A DNA stretch of 64,000 nt. Source: Pholiota molesta. Lineage: Eukaryota; Basidiomycota; Agaricomycetes; Agaricales; Strophariaceae. The stretch covers positions 124,001-188,000 of the forward strand of contig JACGCK010000045.1 in the NCBI GenBank assembly GCA_014925825.1, given 5' to 3'. Position numbers and translations under genes: made by a program. Below are positions 10,902 to 22,515 of the stretch, piece after piece. Under the pieces are notes generated by a model, which was not told the DNA's origin, ran no database searches, and worked only from the letters and a program-made list of their open reading frames with translations. Numbering within the stretch: the stretch's first letter is position 1; each line of letters starts with the position of its first letter.

Positions 10902-12386
10902 TTACGCAATTAAGGGAATTTGATAAACTTTGAACGTCACTAATTCCAGGTCTGTCGAAAGCTTGGCTACTGTTTCTTCAAGGAGATTCTTTCGAAGAAT
11001 TAATCAGGAAATGTCGATGCGAAACAATGTGTACCATAAATACTCACCTGAGTATGAATGTTGTGGTCGTGGAATAAATCGATGATGCTCACCGCGAGCT
11101 TTTTCAGTCTTATGCACTTCCCGATTGCTCCGGCATTATCCCGACCAAAGCACCACTTATTCATCTGCGTTGTCTGGATGGACAAAACCTCGAGATGGTC
11201 AGCGAGCTGTGGAAGAGTTTGGCCGTAAAAAATTGTCGCTGGATTCTCGCCCTGTACAGGCTCTGGTCCGTCATAATCATCTTCGCAGAGGAGAAGGTCT
11301 GTCAAGGTCTCGTTGCAATATTCTAGATACTTCAGCAATTCTGCTGTCACTCCATTAATGTCAGTCTCCACTCTTCGTAGCTTGATTTGTTCCCGACGCA
11401 GCGTTTTCCACAATTCATCTAACTCGGCACGTATTTTGGAGTCAGGAGAATTGAATTCGTATCGAATAGTTAAAGAATCCAATGAACGAAAGTGAGGCGT
11501 TGTTATGTCGTCCATGGTTATTCGGAGGGAGCGAAGATCCAATGTTTTGAGTTTCAGAATCGTGTTACCGGTCAAAAATTGGTGAAATGTTGGCATTGGA
11601 AAGTCCCAGCATCCAGAGTGGATACTCAGCCGCGTGAGGCCCGGGCTATGTTCGATGATCTTTGAAATTGACCCAATCAAGTCGTTTGTCTGCTGCCGGT
11701 CCAATGTGCGAGAGATTTTGGTGAGAGTTAGTTCCTGAAGATGGCCGATACCATCCAATACCGAAAATGTTGTCGAGAATCCTCCGTGGAAATCAAGCGA
11801 TAAATTGTGGACAGGGTGGCATGTTAGATGTCGAGAAAAAAGCTCAAAGGCCCAATAAGGATCTCCTAAGTGTGTGGTCCACCTAAAAGTATATAACAAT
11901 GATAAGCTGTGTCAACTGATAAATGGATTAATGACTGTGTTGGATACACCTACCGAAAGGTATGTAGATCCAACCGAGCTAATGCTGCAGACAGATCTTC
12001 TCTCAGCTCATGCTCTTTCCGAAAGCGGACTGCAGAGCAAACAAGACCCGATATTTCCAGTGTTCGCGCCCACACAATGCCTGCCGTTCCTCCTTGGGCA
12101 TATGCCTTCAGCTTCGCCCTGGTCGCCAAGTAATTCCGCGAGTCCAATCTAATGACAAGATTCGAAAGCGCGAAACGCGCTACAAGCTTGCTTAAGGTAC
12201 GGCAGACGAGTCGGAGGCACATGTTATCAGATGTGTGGAGCTGCGACGAAGCAGATCAGCATAGAATAGTATAATGAGCCGTGTCGACTCTGAATAGAGG
12301 TTGGTAGGGTTGTGGAGGGCTTGAGTGAATACCTTGGAAGTGATATCCCAGATGATATCGTCCGGAAGTGCGTCAAGAGCTGTCAT
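10902..12386 (-). CDS. F-box protein with LRR-like C-terminus
   Basis: Four exons on the minus strand (12333-12386, 11954-12240, 11048-11882, 10902-10988) give 420 residues, with every join in phase. The N-terminus holds an F-box, LDALPDDIIWDITSK, continuing across intron 1 into MCLRLVCRTLSKLVARFAL. The rest contains irregular leucine-rich segments (LQELTLTKISRTLD, LKTLDLRSLRITMDD, LEVLSIQTTQM) as in basidiomycete F-box/LRR-like proteins. Such proteins recruit substrates to SCF ubiquitin ligases through Skp1; the substrate is unknown. Exon 4 was chosen because the frame otherwise reads through a good GTGAGT donor into sequence unlike the protein. No breaks seen. Confidence 0.85.
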
Positions 12387-13151
12387 CTCTCCTCAAAGTC
12401 TAAGAGGTATGAATATTGTTATGAATGAACTGGATGATGTATTGCTTCAGCGGTGGACAGGTTTGGACAGGAAAATAGTGATTCTGAGCAAAGTTGACCT
12501 GATGATGGAGGTCCTGAATCGGACAAGGAAACAAATGTGACGATTCGTGTTCTGTGTCTATTGGGCCCGGGTAGCCGGTGAAAGATCTAATCAGATCTAA
12601 TCTACTAATTGTAATGAGTCGATGTTGCATTCATCTTCCAGATTCCTCCTAGCATCTTCCTTCTAATTAAGCATTTAAAGTCGACCATATACCTACAAGC
12701 AGTTTTCATATTAATTTCATCACCAAGGCAATCCCAGTGCAAAAGCCCAATAATACCAGTGTACTCACCACTATCTAATGATGGATGTCCCACGCGGGGT
12801 CAGTTCAGTATCTCGGCCATAGCACAAAGTTGGCAGAAAGATGGAGGGAAGACTGGTGTCCGATGTAGCTGTATAATGAACTATAACCTGTTACAAAATA
12901 TCCATTTATTCCCAATCTAATCGACACTTCACTGCCACCGACGCGCACATTCAGCAAGGTGTTAAGCCACGTCGGCGCCTTCATAGTAAGGCTCCCACAA
13001 AGCAAAGACGAACATTCAAACAAGAATCTGTCCTTTGAATCGATCTGAATCGCATGCAGGCAGCGAGTCCATGAAAACCCAAGAATCATACATTGTCATT
13101 GATTGTTTACGCGAGCTAAGCATTTGCTACATATTTATTTACAAATCACTG
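12387..13151. other. intergenic, no gene seen
   Basis: No supported frame. Short minus-strand frames at 12400-13089 lack homology or splice structure and lie downstream of the large HEAT gene. Confidence 0.35.
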
Positions 13152-16100
13152 TCAAGCGCTGGCCGGCTGAACGAGTGCCCATAGCTTCGACTTGACCACG
13201 TCGTTGCCATCAAGAACTATGCCCAAGAAGCTGTAATCTGACGAATGACAAATATGTCTACGCGCTTCGTCGAGCAGCGCCGCTATCTTTAATTTGCAGA
13301 CTTGAACATCTAAAGTGTCGGAGACAGAAGACGCTATGCGCAGTGATGATGCAAGCGCAATGTAATCATTCATAGTGAGCCTTCCTGGAAGAGTGTTAAC
13401 ACTCCACTTCGTAGAATTTAAAAAGAGCGGTACCGAAGGAGATAAGAGTTTGAACTAGGCGAAGGAGATCTTCGGTAAGGGAAGCATCCATGTTTGCAAG
13501 CACGCAAGTAAGCTGTGGGATAATGTCTCTTCCCACTGGAGGAAAGGAACCAGAAGATATGACAACAAGTGAAACAAAAAATGGATAGAGGAATACTTAC
13601 CGGCTACTATCTCGCACAGGTCCGAAATGAGTTTGCAGGTCGCTCTATAGAAAGCTACCTCGTTATCCTTGTGCTGAGGGACAACTAAAAAATATATCAG
13701 AGATGTACAACGGTATCCGTGATCATGCAAACCTTTGGGATTATGCGGCAGTTGGTCCATAAGCATGGGAACAATCGATTTGAGCTTGGCTGGGAATTCC
13801 TCTTGTTGGACCAAGACATCAGGATGAACGGCGAAAGTGAAACAACGGAAGCTTACTGAATAACACAAGAGCCGACATCGTTTCAACGAGATTCAGAGGA
13901 TACTCTTCCGAATCCTCTTCCCTCCATACACTCAGTTGCTGTATAAGCTTCTGAATGGCAGGAATGAGATCCGGGCGAAATTCGTCTATTGAACGATATA
14001 TGTCACGTCACCAACACTTACAGCCGTTTGCAGTGTCGATGACACTCGATCAAAATTTGATGTATTCCATATTTGTAATTACTTGGCCAATTTTTGGATT
14101 TTGACGGTCAATTGCACACTCTTTCATCGTATTTTATCCCCAACTGCCATGGTCTTCCGCATCATCAGCCGGGATGTCAAAATTGCTGCTATCCGACTGT
14201 ATGAACGCGAACTACTTGATACGGATAACATTCTTGACTGCTGTGGCTTCTCTCGGAGCACCTGGTTTCGGATACTGAAGCTCTGGCGCGAAACTGGCGA
14301 CGTTGTACCTGAGGCTCAGAGCATCCGAGGACGTGTACGTCATCTAGATCAAGAAGACATCAGTTATCTCTTGAAGCTTATCGCTGACAATCCGGACTAC
14401 TTCTTGGACAAGCTTCTACACCTCCTGGAAACCAATCGCTTCATTTCTGTTCACTTCACAACCATTTTCCGTGAACTTGAGCGTCTCAATGTCAGCCGGA
14501 AGAAGCTCAAGAAGATTGCCTTAGAGCGGAATGATGAACGCAGGGCTGACTTCATTGCACGGATGGCTCAATATTCTCCAGAAGAGATAGGCTTTTTGGA
14601 CGAGATGTCGAAGGATGCCCGTTCAGTTGGACGGCGCTATGGCAGGTCTCGGAAGAACACACGCGCTCCGAAGGAACAGGCCTTTGTTCGAGGACGACGT
14701 ACATCAACTGAAGCTCTTCTCACACTGGATGGAATGGTTGCTGGAACTGTAGTTGAGGGGTCTATGACAAGGGACCTCTTCCTTGAGTTCCTTGAGTTCA
14801 ATGTGGTGAGTACTTCGGAAGCCTTCAGGCTAATGTCCTAAAGGCTCTATCCATAGCTGCCAAAATGCACAGCATATCCCGGTCCTCTAAGTGTGCTCAT
14901 CATGGATAACGCTCGAATTCACCATGGTGATGAGATTCTTGAGCTTGTTGATCGCTTCGGTATGTATCTCATAATACATTGCAAGTAATAACACTGATAC
15001 ACATTGTTCAGGTGTCCGAGTTGAATATTTACCGCCCTATTCACCTGATCTGAACCCAATCGAAGAAGCTTTTTCAAAAATAAAGCATTATCTTCGACGC
15101 CATCAAGACTATTACCTTGCAACAACTGATGATGGAATACTCTTTGATATGTACGAGGTTATGGATATCATCACTTCCGAGGATGCTGCAGGATATTATG
15201 GACATGCAGGATATTTCTGAACACCATTATGTATCATTTGACGTAGCCACAATACAATTACAACACGTTTTCAAACAGAGTCCGTAAAATTACATACGCG
15301 TAGCGGAATTTGATATTTGCAAAGCAGAAGACAAATCAGAGAGTGTGCGGAACTGACCAACGCTCAACAGCATCCTGCAAAGCGGCCTTTTGACCGAGTT
15401 TGAAGCCCATCTCGGTAAGATTCTCAAGCGTGATGAAACGGAGATTACGTGCGAAATCATAAGCATTCTCCTCGAGTTTCTCCAGCACAGCAGGTTGCAA
15501 GCCAAAGGAATTACAGAACTGAGCAATGGGCATATCAGGTCCAATGTCACGGCCTGGGTTGAGTAGCATGGTGCTTGGTTGAGACGAGCGAGCAAGTGGT
15601 TGATGCGCAGAAGGTTCAGCATGACCAATGCCATTACGGAACAGATTGGCAAATTGATCACCAAAAAGAACAACAGGAGGCTGCGAAGCAGGAGGCTGTG
15701 ATGCAACTAGTCCCTTCTGAGCATTTTGAGCATCAATCCGACGTTGAACCACAGGAGATTGGCGGATTGGTCCTTCTGGATCAAAGAGGCGATGATTTGG
15801 GGGTTTTTCAACAGTCGAAGACCCATCGTCTTTGAGCTAGATAAACATGAATATATCAGTAGTGAACAAATCAAATAGAACGAAGGATACCATTGCTGAC
15901 GACCAGCATTCCAAGCGTTCATGGTTGAGCGGGAGGTGGACACTAGTGTCTGGGAAAACATAACAATATGCGCCGATGCATGTACCTGGCTGTCGAATGG
16001 TACATTTCCAGCGCTCTTGAAGCCTTTGGACATTCAGAGCCCTATTTACATTACCTGGAAGGACGGCGGGCTCTTTTTTCTATTGAATTGTATGAATAAG

Positions 16101-19100
16101 TTGTATATATGCGGTTCAAATGGCAACGACACACCTTTTTGGCAGCTTTCCCCCCCTCGATCGCCTCAGGAGCAGCCGGAACTACAGGCACATTCTCCTT
16201 TTCCTTATCCACGGCTGGCTTGACCCCGTGTTTTTGCTGGATAGTGATGTTGATTGTTGGAGTCTTGCTGGCGAGGTTAGCGGCACGCACAAGAAGCGCT
16301 GCATAGTTCTCTTCTATGGACAGAGCCATGCCAGGCTTGGGAAGGACGCGTGGTATGTAGAACATGACTGTAAAATCATCGAAGTTGAGGATTGCGGGGT
16401 TGAGGGCAGTGTCGATTTTGACGAGAAGTTGTGCTTTGACAGTGTCCCAAGGCTCTTGGTTCCCAAGCTCGATGGAATCACTGACTGGCTGGCGCTTTGA
16501 GACAGGCTTGCTGGCCTCCTGTGCAGAGAGTATAGTGAGGATATATGTAAGCTTTGTTGGAGGTGCATCGGGCTCTGTAGATTTACGAGCATTGAGCACT
16601 ATTGCCAATGAGAGATATAATCACAACGCACCAGAATCATCCTCTACTGTCTTCGCCTTTCTGCCTCGTTTTCTCTTGGGAACCGTTGGAGGTGGGCTCG
16701 GGGGAGCACTTGGAATGACCCTTTCATCGAAGCTAGATGGTTCCGGCTCTTCCGCTGCATGGATGGGAGCTGGTTCAAAGTCATTGGATTCGTCGCTGGA
16801 AGATTCAACCACATGATCTCTCTCTGCAATAGGCCCCAAAGGGTGCTCGTCAGCGATCCTAGCAGCTGATTTGATCCTCTTGGATGTTCGAAGAGGCATT
16901 GGGATGTAGGAATTGATGTTGAGATTGAGCACTGAGCGATGGCAGGAGCAATGCTGAGTGAGGAGACACGGCGCACGGCGCGGAGTTGAAATTCTGACGA
17001 AATCTGACCAAGTCATTTATTTTTGGAATACAACAAAAAAACGACGAGTGTCATCAATTATGCAAATAGCTGTAAGATAGATAATAAAGATATTTCGGGC
17101 GCACCTTGTTTCGAAAGGGCTGATACTGCATCAATGGCAGTGTTTCTAACAATCCGATCACCACTGCTGACAGCTTCAGTAAGTCCAGGGATTGCTGATT
17201 TCATAGAACCATAGAAAACATCTAGAATCATGTTAGTCGCATTACTGAAAGCGGACCGGAGGTGAAATTTACAAACCGTGTTTCGCGAGGTGTGCAAGAG
17301 CCGAAACCACATTTCGATCAGGTGAATTCTTGTCGTAGACTAATTTCAACTGGACGACATTATCCACTGCATCGCGAGCTGATTCTAGCCACAGAGTTAG
17401 CCGCCAAAATTTGGCTGAAGAAGTGATCTACTTACTGTTGGCAGGGGTAGGCACTTTAAGATCCTCGCCTCTGAGATCTTTAATTGTGCAATGTCATTAG
17501 AAGAGAAATCAAGGCGTCATCGACAATTTTACCTTCATCCGCCGTCTCCGACAAGATAGCAATCGTTCTGAGCATAAAAGGTAAATCTTTCATTGTCATC
17601 CGGGTTAGGAGTTCACAGATAGTCGTGTCGATCTGCTTCTGGACAGTATCCGTCGTGTCAATGCCTTTTAAGGCGTGTAATAGTTTGTACACTTCCATGC
17701 GTGCCGGCTTGTCGATGATGTCCAGCGTGGATATGACTGCTCTCAAAAATCCCCACACGTCCTCTTGAGGTTCATAATCTATATTTCAGTGAACATCAAG
17801 ACAAGGAAATATCAATTTGACCGACCTTGTTGGCTTAAATCCATCAAAGCGTTGTAAACGGCAGAACGAACTCCTTTGTTTTCGTCCCCGAACTTGCCGA
17901 CGAGTTTAGAAACAACTCTCTCGGACTTCATTCTATCCTGGAACGGGCCTGTACGAAAAATATGAATTTTCGCAGGCAAATAGCTTCGCGCTTATATGAC
18001 GAACCTTTGGTACCCAACATCGACAAGGCTTTTACTGCAGCAGCACGGACATGTTCATCTTTGTCGTCCAATTTACCAGCCAATCTAGCAACAGACATCT
18101 CGGTCTTCATTGTCTCCTGGAATATGGCTATGCGGAGATTTAAGAATCATAAGCTTTTATTTTTGGCCAAGAAGACAGAACTAACGGCGTTCAGACAGCT
18201 GCTCCAGAATCTGGATGGCTTGGTGCCGAGTTACCCAACTTTCATCTTCCAGCTGTTTCACGATTGTAGGAATTGTACATTTGATGTCATTCTGATAAAT
18301 AGCTATATTTAACAATTAATTGCGTCGATTATAAAGAGATTTGATATTCCAACCTTTTTCGCTCAGAACTAACATGGTTGATCGAGCTGCGCTGCGGCTG
18401 CGGAAACTACCGAAAGGGTCTGACTGAGAAACAGCCAGTTTGAGGATGACCTTTTCTGATTTTAACGACCTCTGGAATACGTCTGGACAGAGACGTGAGA
18501 AAAATAATTTACAATAGATATAATGACGAACCTTGGGCACCAAATACAGAGAGCGCCTGCGCTGCTGTAGCACGCACATCCTCATCGCGGTCATTTACAA
18601 ACATATTAGCAAGAATGGAGACAATCTTCTCAGCATTTATGGCCGCTTGGAAGTCAGCTAAGTAAGAACATAAGAACATAAGCATAAGATTCATCTTTAG
18701 ATGGAACAAACCATTGGTAGCCAACTGTGTGAGAACTTGGATTGCTTGTTGCCGGGTACTCCAGCTCTCGTCACTGAGTTGTTGTACAAAACTGGAAATA
18801 GAAAGCAGTGATTTAATATCTTTACTGTAGATCTCTGAAACAAATCAGATACAACAACTCCAGAAATATGACATTTACCGACCATGCGAACTCAATATCG
18901 ACATAGCTTGGACTGCTGCAAAGCGAACATTGATATGACTGTCTGTCAGTTTGCCAAAGAGAATGGAAACGGTGTTTGCAGAATTTAGAGTTTCCTTGAA
19001 GTAGTCTAATAGAATAAATGAGATAAAGAAAAGAGATTGCATATACCAAAAAACGAACTTTGCGTGCCCAATGCTACCAAAGCCTTGATGGCTTCCACAC

Positions 19101-22100
19101 GAATATCTTCATCGTCATCCTCGAGCTTGGCAATAAATTTCTCAACAGCATCCATCTTTATCGCTTCTTGAAACAGGGCTAACGAAATATATGAGAAAGT
19201 GGACATGTGGTCGGTCGAAGGGACTACTACCTTGTTCAGAGAGCATTGTCAATATGCGAATGGCTTCTCGTCGAGTAGCCCATTTATTGTCTAGTTGCGC
19301 AATGATGATAGGTATTGATAAGTTGATTTTGGCATGATACAAACCTGGAAAAAATGTTAGAGATAGACATACTAGGCCATCGGATTCAAGGAGATTTGAG
19401 TGACCAACCATAAGCGCTGGTGCTGAATGCTCGAAGGGCCGCCACGGCTGCAGTGCGAACATCTGAGTCGTCATCTTCGAGCTTATCCACAAGTTTAGGA
19501 ACAATTCCTTCGATATTGAGCGTCTCACGGAACACTTCTGAGCAGAGAATGAGTTAAGGCGGTTTTCGATAAAATGGAACGCACCAGATTCAGCGAATTT
19601 TACCAATACTTGGATCGTTTTTTCACGAATACTCCAGTTCATATTGTCCATCTGATTGATCATCATAGAAATAGATGATTTGATACTGTTCTGATATGGT
19701 TCTGCATAGGATGTCAAATATAGGACGTGAATAAGTTTGAATGACTAACCATGGGCGCTTAATGCCAGCAGGGCTGTGATGGTTGCAGCTCGAACATCTG
19801 AATCATCGTCTTCGAGCGTAGCGACCAGTTTGGGGATCATCCCTTTGCTATCCAACGTCTCCTGGAGCGCGTCTAAACAAGATATATATTGAGACAAAGA
19901 AGATCGATTGACGCAAGGACACACCAAATTCGGAGAGACTCTTCAGGATTTGAATGGTTTGTTCCCGCATTCTCCAGTCATCCGAATTGTCCAACATCTT
20001 GATGATCTCAGGGATAGACGATTTTATGTCAGGCAGATAAGATTCTGGGAAGGAAAAGTCAAATTCAGGATCTATATAGGATTGAATCGGAATGACAAAC
20101 CGTGTTTGCTGAATTCTAGCAAAGCATCGGCTGCTGCAGCTTGGACGTCGGAGTCGGCGTCTGCGAATGTAGTGATGAGTTTCGTGATTCCTCTTTCTAT
20201 TACCATCAACCTGGTGAAAATTTCTGAGATGAAATCTTAGAGAACTAGAGAATAATTATTGGTGAATTATTTGAAACCGACCTGAATCGCACAGCTCGCT
20301 AAATTTTAACAAGGCCCTGACGGCTGCAGTGCGAACATCTTCATCCATGTCTTGGAGCATACCAATGACCTTTCTAATGGCTTCGCTAGTCTCTCCTTTG
20401 GCCAGGAATATTTCTGCAAATATATGTGAATAGGACAGTGTGAATACTAGGTAAGGCATAGGTAAGACTGACTCTGTTCTGCTAGCTTTATCATCACTTG
20501 GACCGCTTGCTTGCGGATAATCCAACTTTCGCTCTCCAGCTGATTGAGGATCATCACAGAGATTGTTCGGATGTCGCTCTGGTACAATTCTGAAATTACA
20601 ATCAGTACCTGAAATAGAGCTTGTCAGATCTTCTTGCTCAACCCACCGTGATCTAGAAGCTTTCCAAGATTTTCCTCATACAGCTGACTGCGTGTTTGGC
20701 ATACTAGTTGGAGAACTTCATTCTTCCACATCTTAGCTGTAATTCCCTTCAGTGTATCCCCATACCATTTGCCATCAGAAACTCACCTAGCTCATCCCAG
20801 AGTCTTTCAATAATTACTTTGCTCATATCGTCCACTGGGCCGAAAAAATTCGGTTCCGGTGAGGCCGTAGCCGTGGTAGCTTCCAAAGTCTCAATAAGCA
20901 TCATATCGAAATGCACGTAATGGATTGACGTACATTCAATTTCAATGATCATCGCTAGACCATAGGCACATATGCGTTTCACATTTTTTTCGCCGTGAAG
21001 AAGACCTCTACATACACTGGCGCCCAATATAGAACGCAGACCTAAGTCAGAAAAGTGTCCACGGAGTATTTTTTCCCAATCAATCTCTATGATGTCATCT
21101 CTATCGTAGTCAGCCCTCTTAGCGACTAGTCTGTTGATGTGAATACTCAGTAACAATAGACGACAAGCCTCTGGAACGAGTTTTGATAACCTCCATTGAC
21201 TGTCAATATCTCGGGTGATCCACGAAGACTTGTCGTCATCTGATAAAATACTAGGTTCCGCCATTTTCGAAAGGAGACGTATACATGTAATTCCTTGTCC
21301 AACGATAGAATGGAGAGTACCGGCAAAAGCATCTTCACTGTGTGTATCGGAACCAGCCGTATGTTTTAGAACCGATAATGTGGGTCCCACTGTTATTGTC
21401 TGCACTCGGTGAGCGAAGCTTTGTAGCCTCACAGAAAGTGCATCAGCAATTTCAGAAGCCTGCCTTTCTACACCCCTGTACCACTTTGTTGAGTCAGGGC
21501 TTTCTAGCTTGTCATCCAGTATAGATGCGGCGGCGCAGAAAATTTCGTCATCGGAGGAACGGTTGAGCTTTGATCTCAAAATTTGGATCTTGGGGTCGGT
21601 GTCCGTATCATCAAGGGTAGTATTGGCGGAGAAGAGTTTAGTAAGGGGAGTTTGGTAAGGGCACTCAGGCCAAATCCACGGAAGCACAGTGAGCGCAGCA
21701 TAAGCGGAAGCGCCCAAGCTAACCAGGACTAAAACACCGATGCCGATGCCGCGATTATCGTCAAAGGACTGGACCACGAATCCAGACAGGAACATCGCGA
21801 GGCCGGCTTGCGTCAGAAGGGGAACTCCGGTGATAACATTATCCATGTACCAATGCTTGGTAGCTCTGTCGCGTTTCCAGCGATTCAATGCGCGCTCAGC
21901 AGGATTATGGGGAATTTCTCGCAGAATTTCGCCGAGCCATCCCTTCGCGAGCACGCCCAGAGAGCGCCGATCAGGGTAACTACAAGGCTGCCATACCAGA
22001 GGGAGCCGGCGGTGAGGACAGCCCGCGATGGGTGTTCCAATTCTCCGGGTGCTGTATCATTACGAAGAATAGACACGATCTCCTTCAGCGCGATGAGTTG

Positions 22101-22443
22101 AGGATCCGGGCGAAGGTGGAATCGAAGGTCGACCAAAAAAGCTGAGATTACCGCAGCAAAAAGACCAGCCTGCGTGGTGTTTTCAAGTTAATGACTCAGT
22201 CAAACCGTCGAGATCACTCACGAAAACGAGGAGAGAGTCCAACTCTGTTTTCCAGATGCCCACTTTCCATTTCGCTTCGGCGGCAGCTTCTTCCAGGAAT
22301 AACTTCCAGAACTTATCGTTGTTGTCTGACTCGTCACTTTGATCTGTTGATTTTTCTTCTCCCGCATGGAGTTCTTCAGCAATTGGCTCTTCTGCTCGCG
22401 GGGTACCGTTCTCCAAATCAGGCGGCAAACGCTGTTGTTGCAT
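13152..22443 (-). CDS. DUF6535-HEAT repeat membrane protein, copy A (possible frameshift)
   Basis: A large multi-exon minus-strand gene. The N-terminal exon (about 22222-22443) carries KFWKLFLEEAAAEAKWKVGIWKTELD followed across an intron by AGLFAAVISAFL, the start of a DUF6535-like domain with four predicted membrane helices in two hairpins. The domain runs to about 20750. After a linker, 16 HEAT-like repeats follow (about 20590 to 17825), each about 42 aa and on its own exon. C-terminal helical exons end at the stop 13152-13154. Compared with copy B, one G is missing near 21957 in the second membrane helix, which breaks the frame; this may be a sequencing error or real inactivation. One intron (13986-17104) is swollen to 3,119 nt by a Tc1-type element. 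The start is uncertain: the frame is open to 22515, and related sequence further upstream may be a 5' exon. Function unknown; a membrane-anchored scaffold is inferred. Confidence 0.75.
14021..14069 (+). repeat. left terminal inverted repeat of the Tc1-type element
   Basis: 49 bp that match the complement of 17024-17072 without gaps at 35 of 49 positions. Conserved blocks are CAGC, TTTGCA, GATGACACTCG and TGTATTCCA, probable transposase-binding sites. Confidence 0.85.
14149..15220 (+). CDS. Tc1/mariner/IS630-type DDE transposase
   Basis: Three exons (14149-14805, 14857-14959, 15012-15220) encode 322 residues. The N-terminal part is a helix-turn-helix DNA-binding region (KIAAIRLYERELLDTDNILD, then GFSRSTWFRILKLW). 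The catalytic DDE_3 domain has its first Asp in the FLDEMSKD region, the second in LIMDNARIHHGDE and the final Glu in YSPDLNPIEEAFSKIK, the standard Tc1 spacing of the last two being about 34-35 residues. The start at 14149 has a good context and leaves the terminal repeat outside the gene. All introns are in frame and no stop or shift is seen, so the enzyme could be active. It should act in the nucleus, cutting the terminal repeats and inserting at TA. Confidence 0.92.
15336..16899 (-). CDS. accessory protein of the Tc1-type element, SAM-like C-terminus
   Basis: Convergent with the transposase inside the same terminal repeats. Clear exons are 16632-16899, 16135-16598, 16055-16079 and 15986-16023, followed by one or two exons up to the stop at 15336. 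The join around 15840-15970 is uncertain, because no donor/acceptor choice that I found keeps both sides in frame. The N-terminus is acidic and Ser-rich, with a basic nuclear-localisation-like patch VPKRKRGRKAK. The middle domain (YILTILSAQEASKPVSKRQP through FTVMFYIPRVLPKPGM) is not recognised. The C-terminus (PIAQFCNSFGLQPAVLEKL, then ITLENLTEMGFKLGQKAALQ) resembles a SAM domain, a protein-protein or nucleic-acid interaction fold. A role as transposition cofactor or regulator is inference. Confidence 0.7.
17024..17072 (-). repeat. right terminal inverted repeat of the Tc1-type element
   Basis: Inverted partner of 14021-14069, ending GCTG next to the duplicated TA at 17073-17074. Confidence 0.85.
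17825..20590 (-). repeat. 16-exon HEAT-repeat array of copy A
   Basis: Sixteen consecutive exons of about 120-133 nt, separated by introns of about 45-60 nt. Those that I checked begin and end in phase 1 and encode one HEAT-like repeat each. Two repeat types are seen. Type I has the pattern Y..-IK-SI---I-QL---W--R--AI--L--L-E-G. Type II has F-E----------KL--KL-DDD-DVR-AA--AL---S--G. Their order from the N-terminus is I-II-II, I-II, I-II, I-II-II, I-II-II, I-II-II. Confidence 0.8.
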
Positions 22444-22515
22444 TGAATTCAGGAAAAGTCCCACTGTATAGGAGATTACACCTACCCGCTGAAATTGATT
22501 TTTCTTGAAGCTCAT

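Larger units (their letters stand above)
14021..17072. mobile_element. complete Tc1/mariner-type transposon with two genes, 3,052 bp
   Basis: The element starts with CAGC and ends with GCTG, is flanked by TA on both sides (14019-14020 and 17073-17074) and has 49-bp imperfect terminal inverted repeats. Its exact ends are proved internally: copy C of the host gene has the same intron uninterrupted, with a single TA at 61221-61222. It encodes a DDE transposase on the plus strand and a second protein on the minus strand, convergent and filling the element. It lies in an intron, so it need not abolish the host gene. Absence from copy C indicates insertion after the A/C duplication. Confidence 0.95.

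Noticed and set aside
14083..14148. Upstream in-frame start for the transposase
   Set aside because: It begins close to the terminal repeat and adds residues unlike the family N-terminus; the ATG at 14149 has better context.
17825..20590. Regularly spaced repeats that could suggest a CRISPR array
   Set aside because: Spacing is about 175 bp, the repeats are protein-coding HEAT exons, and the organism is a eukaryote.
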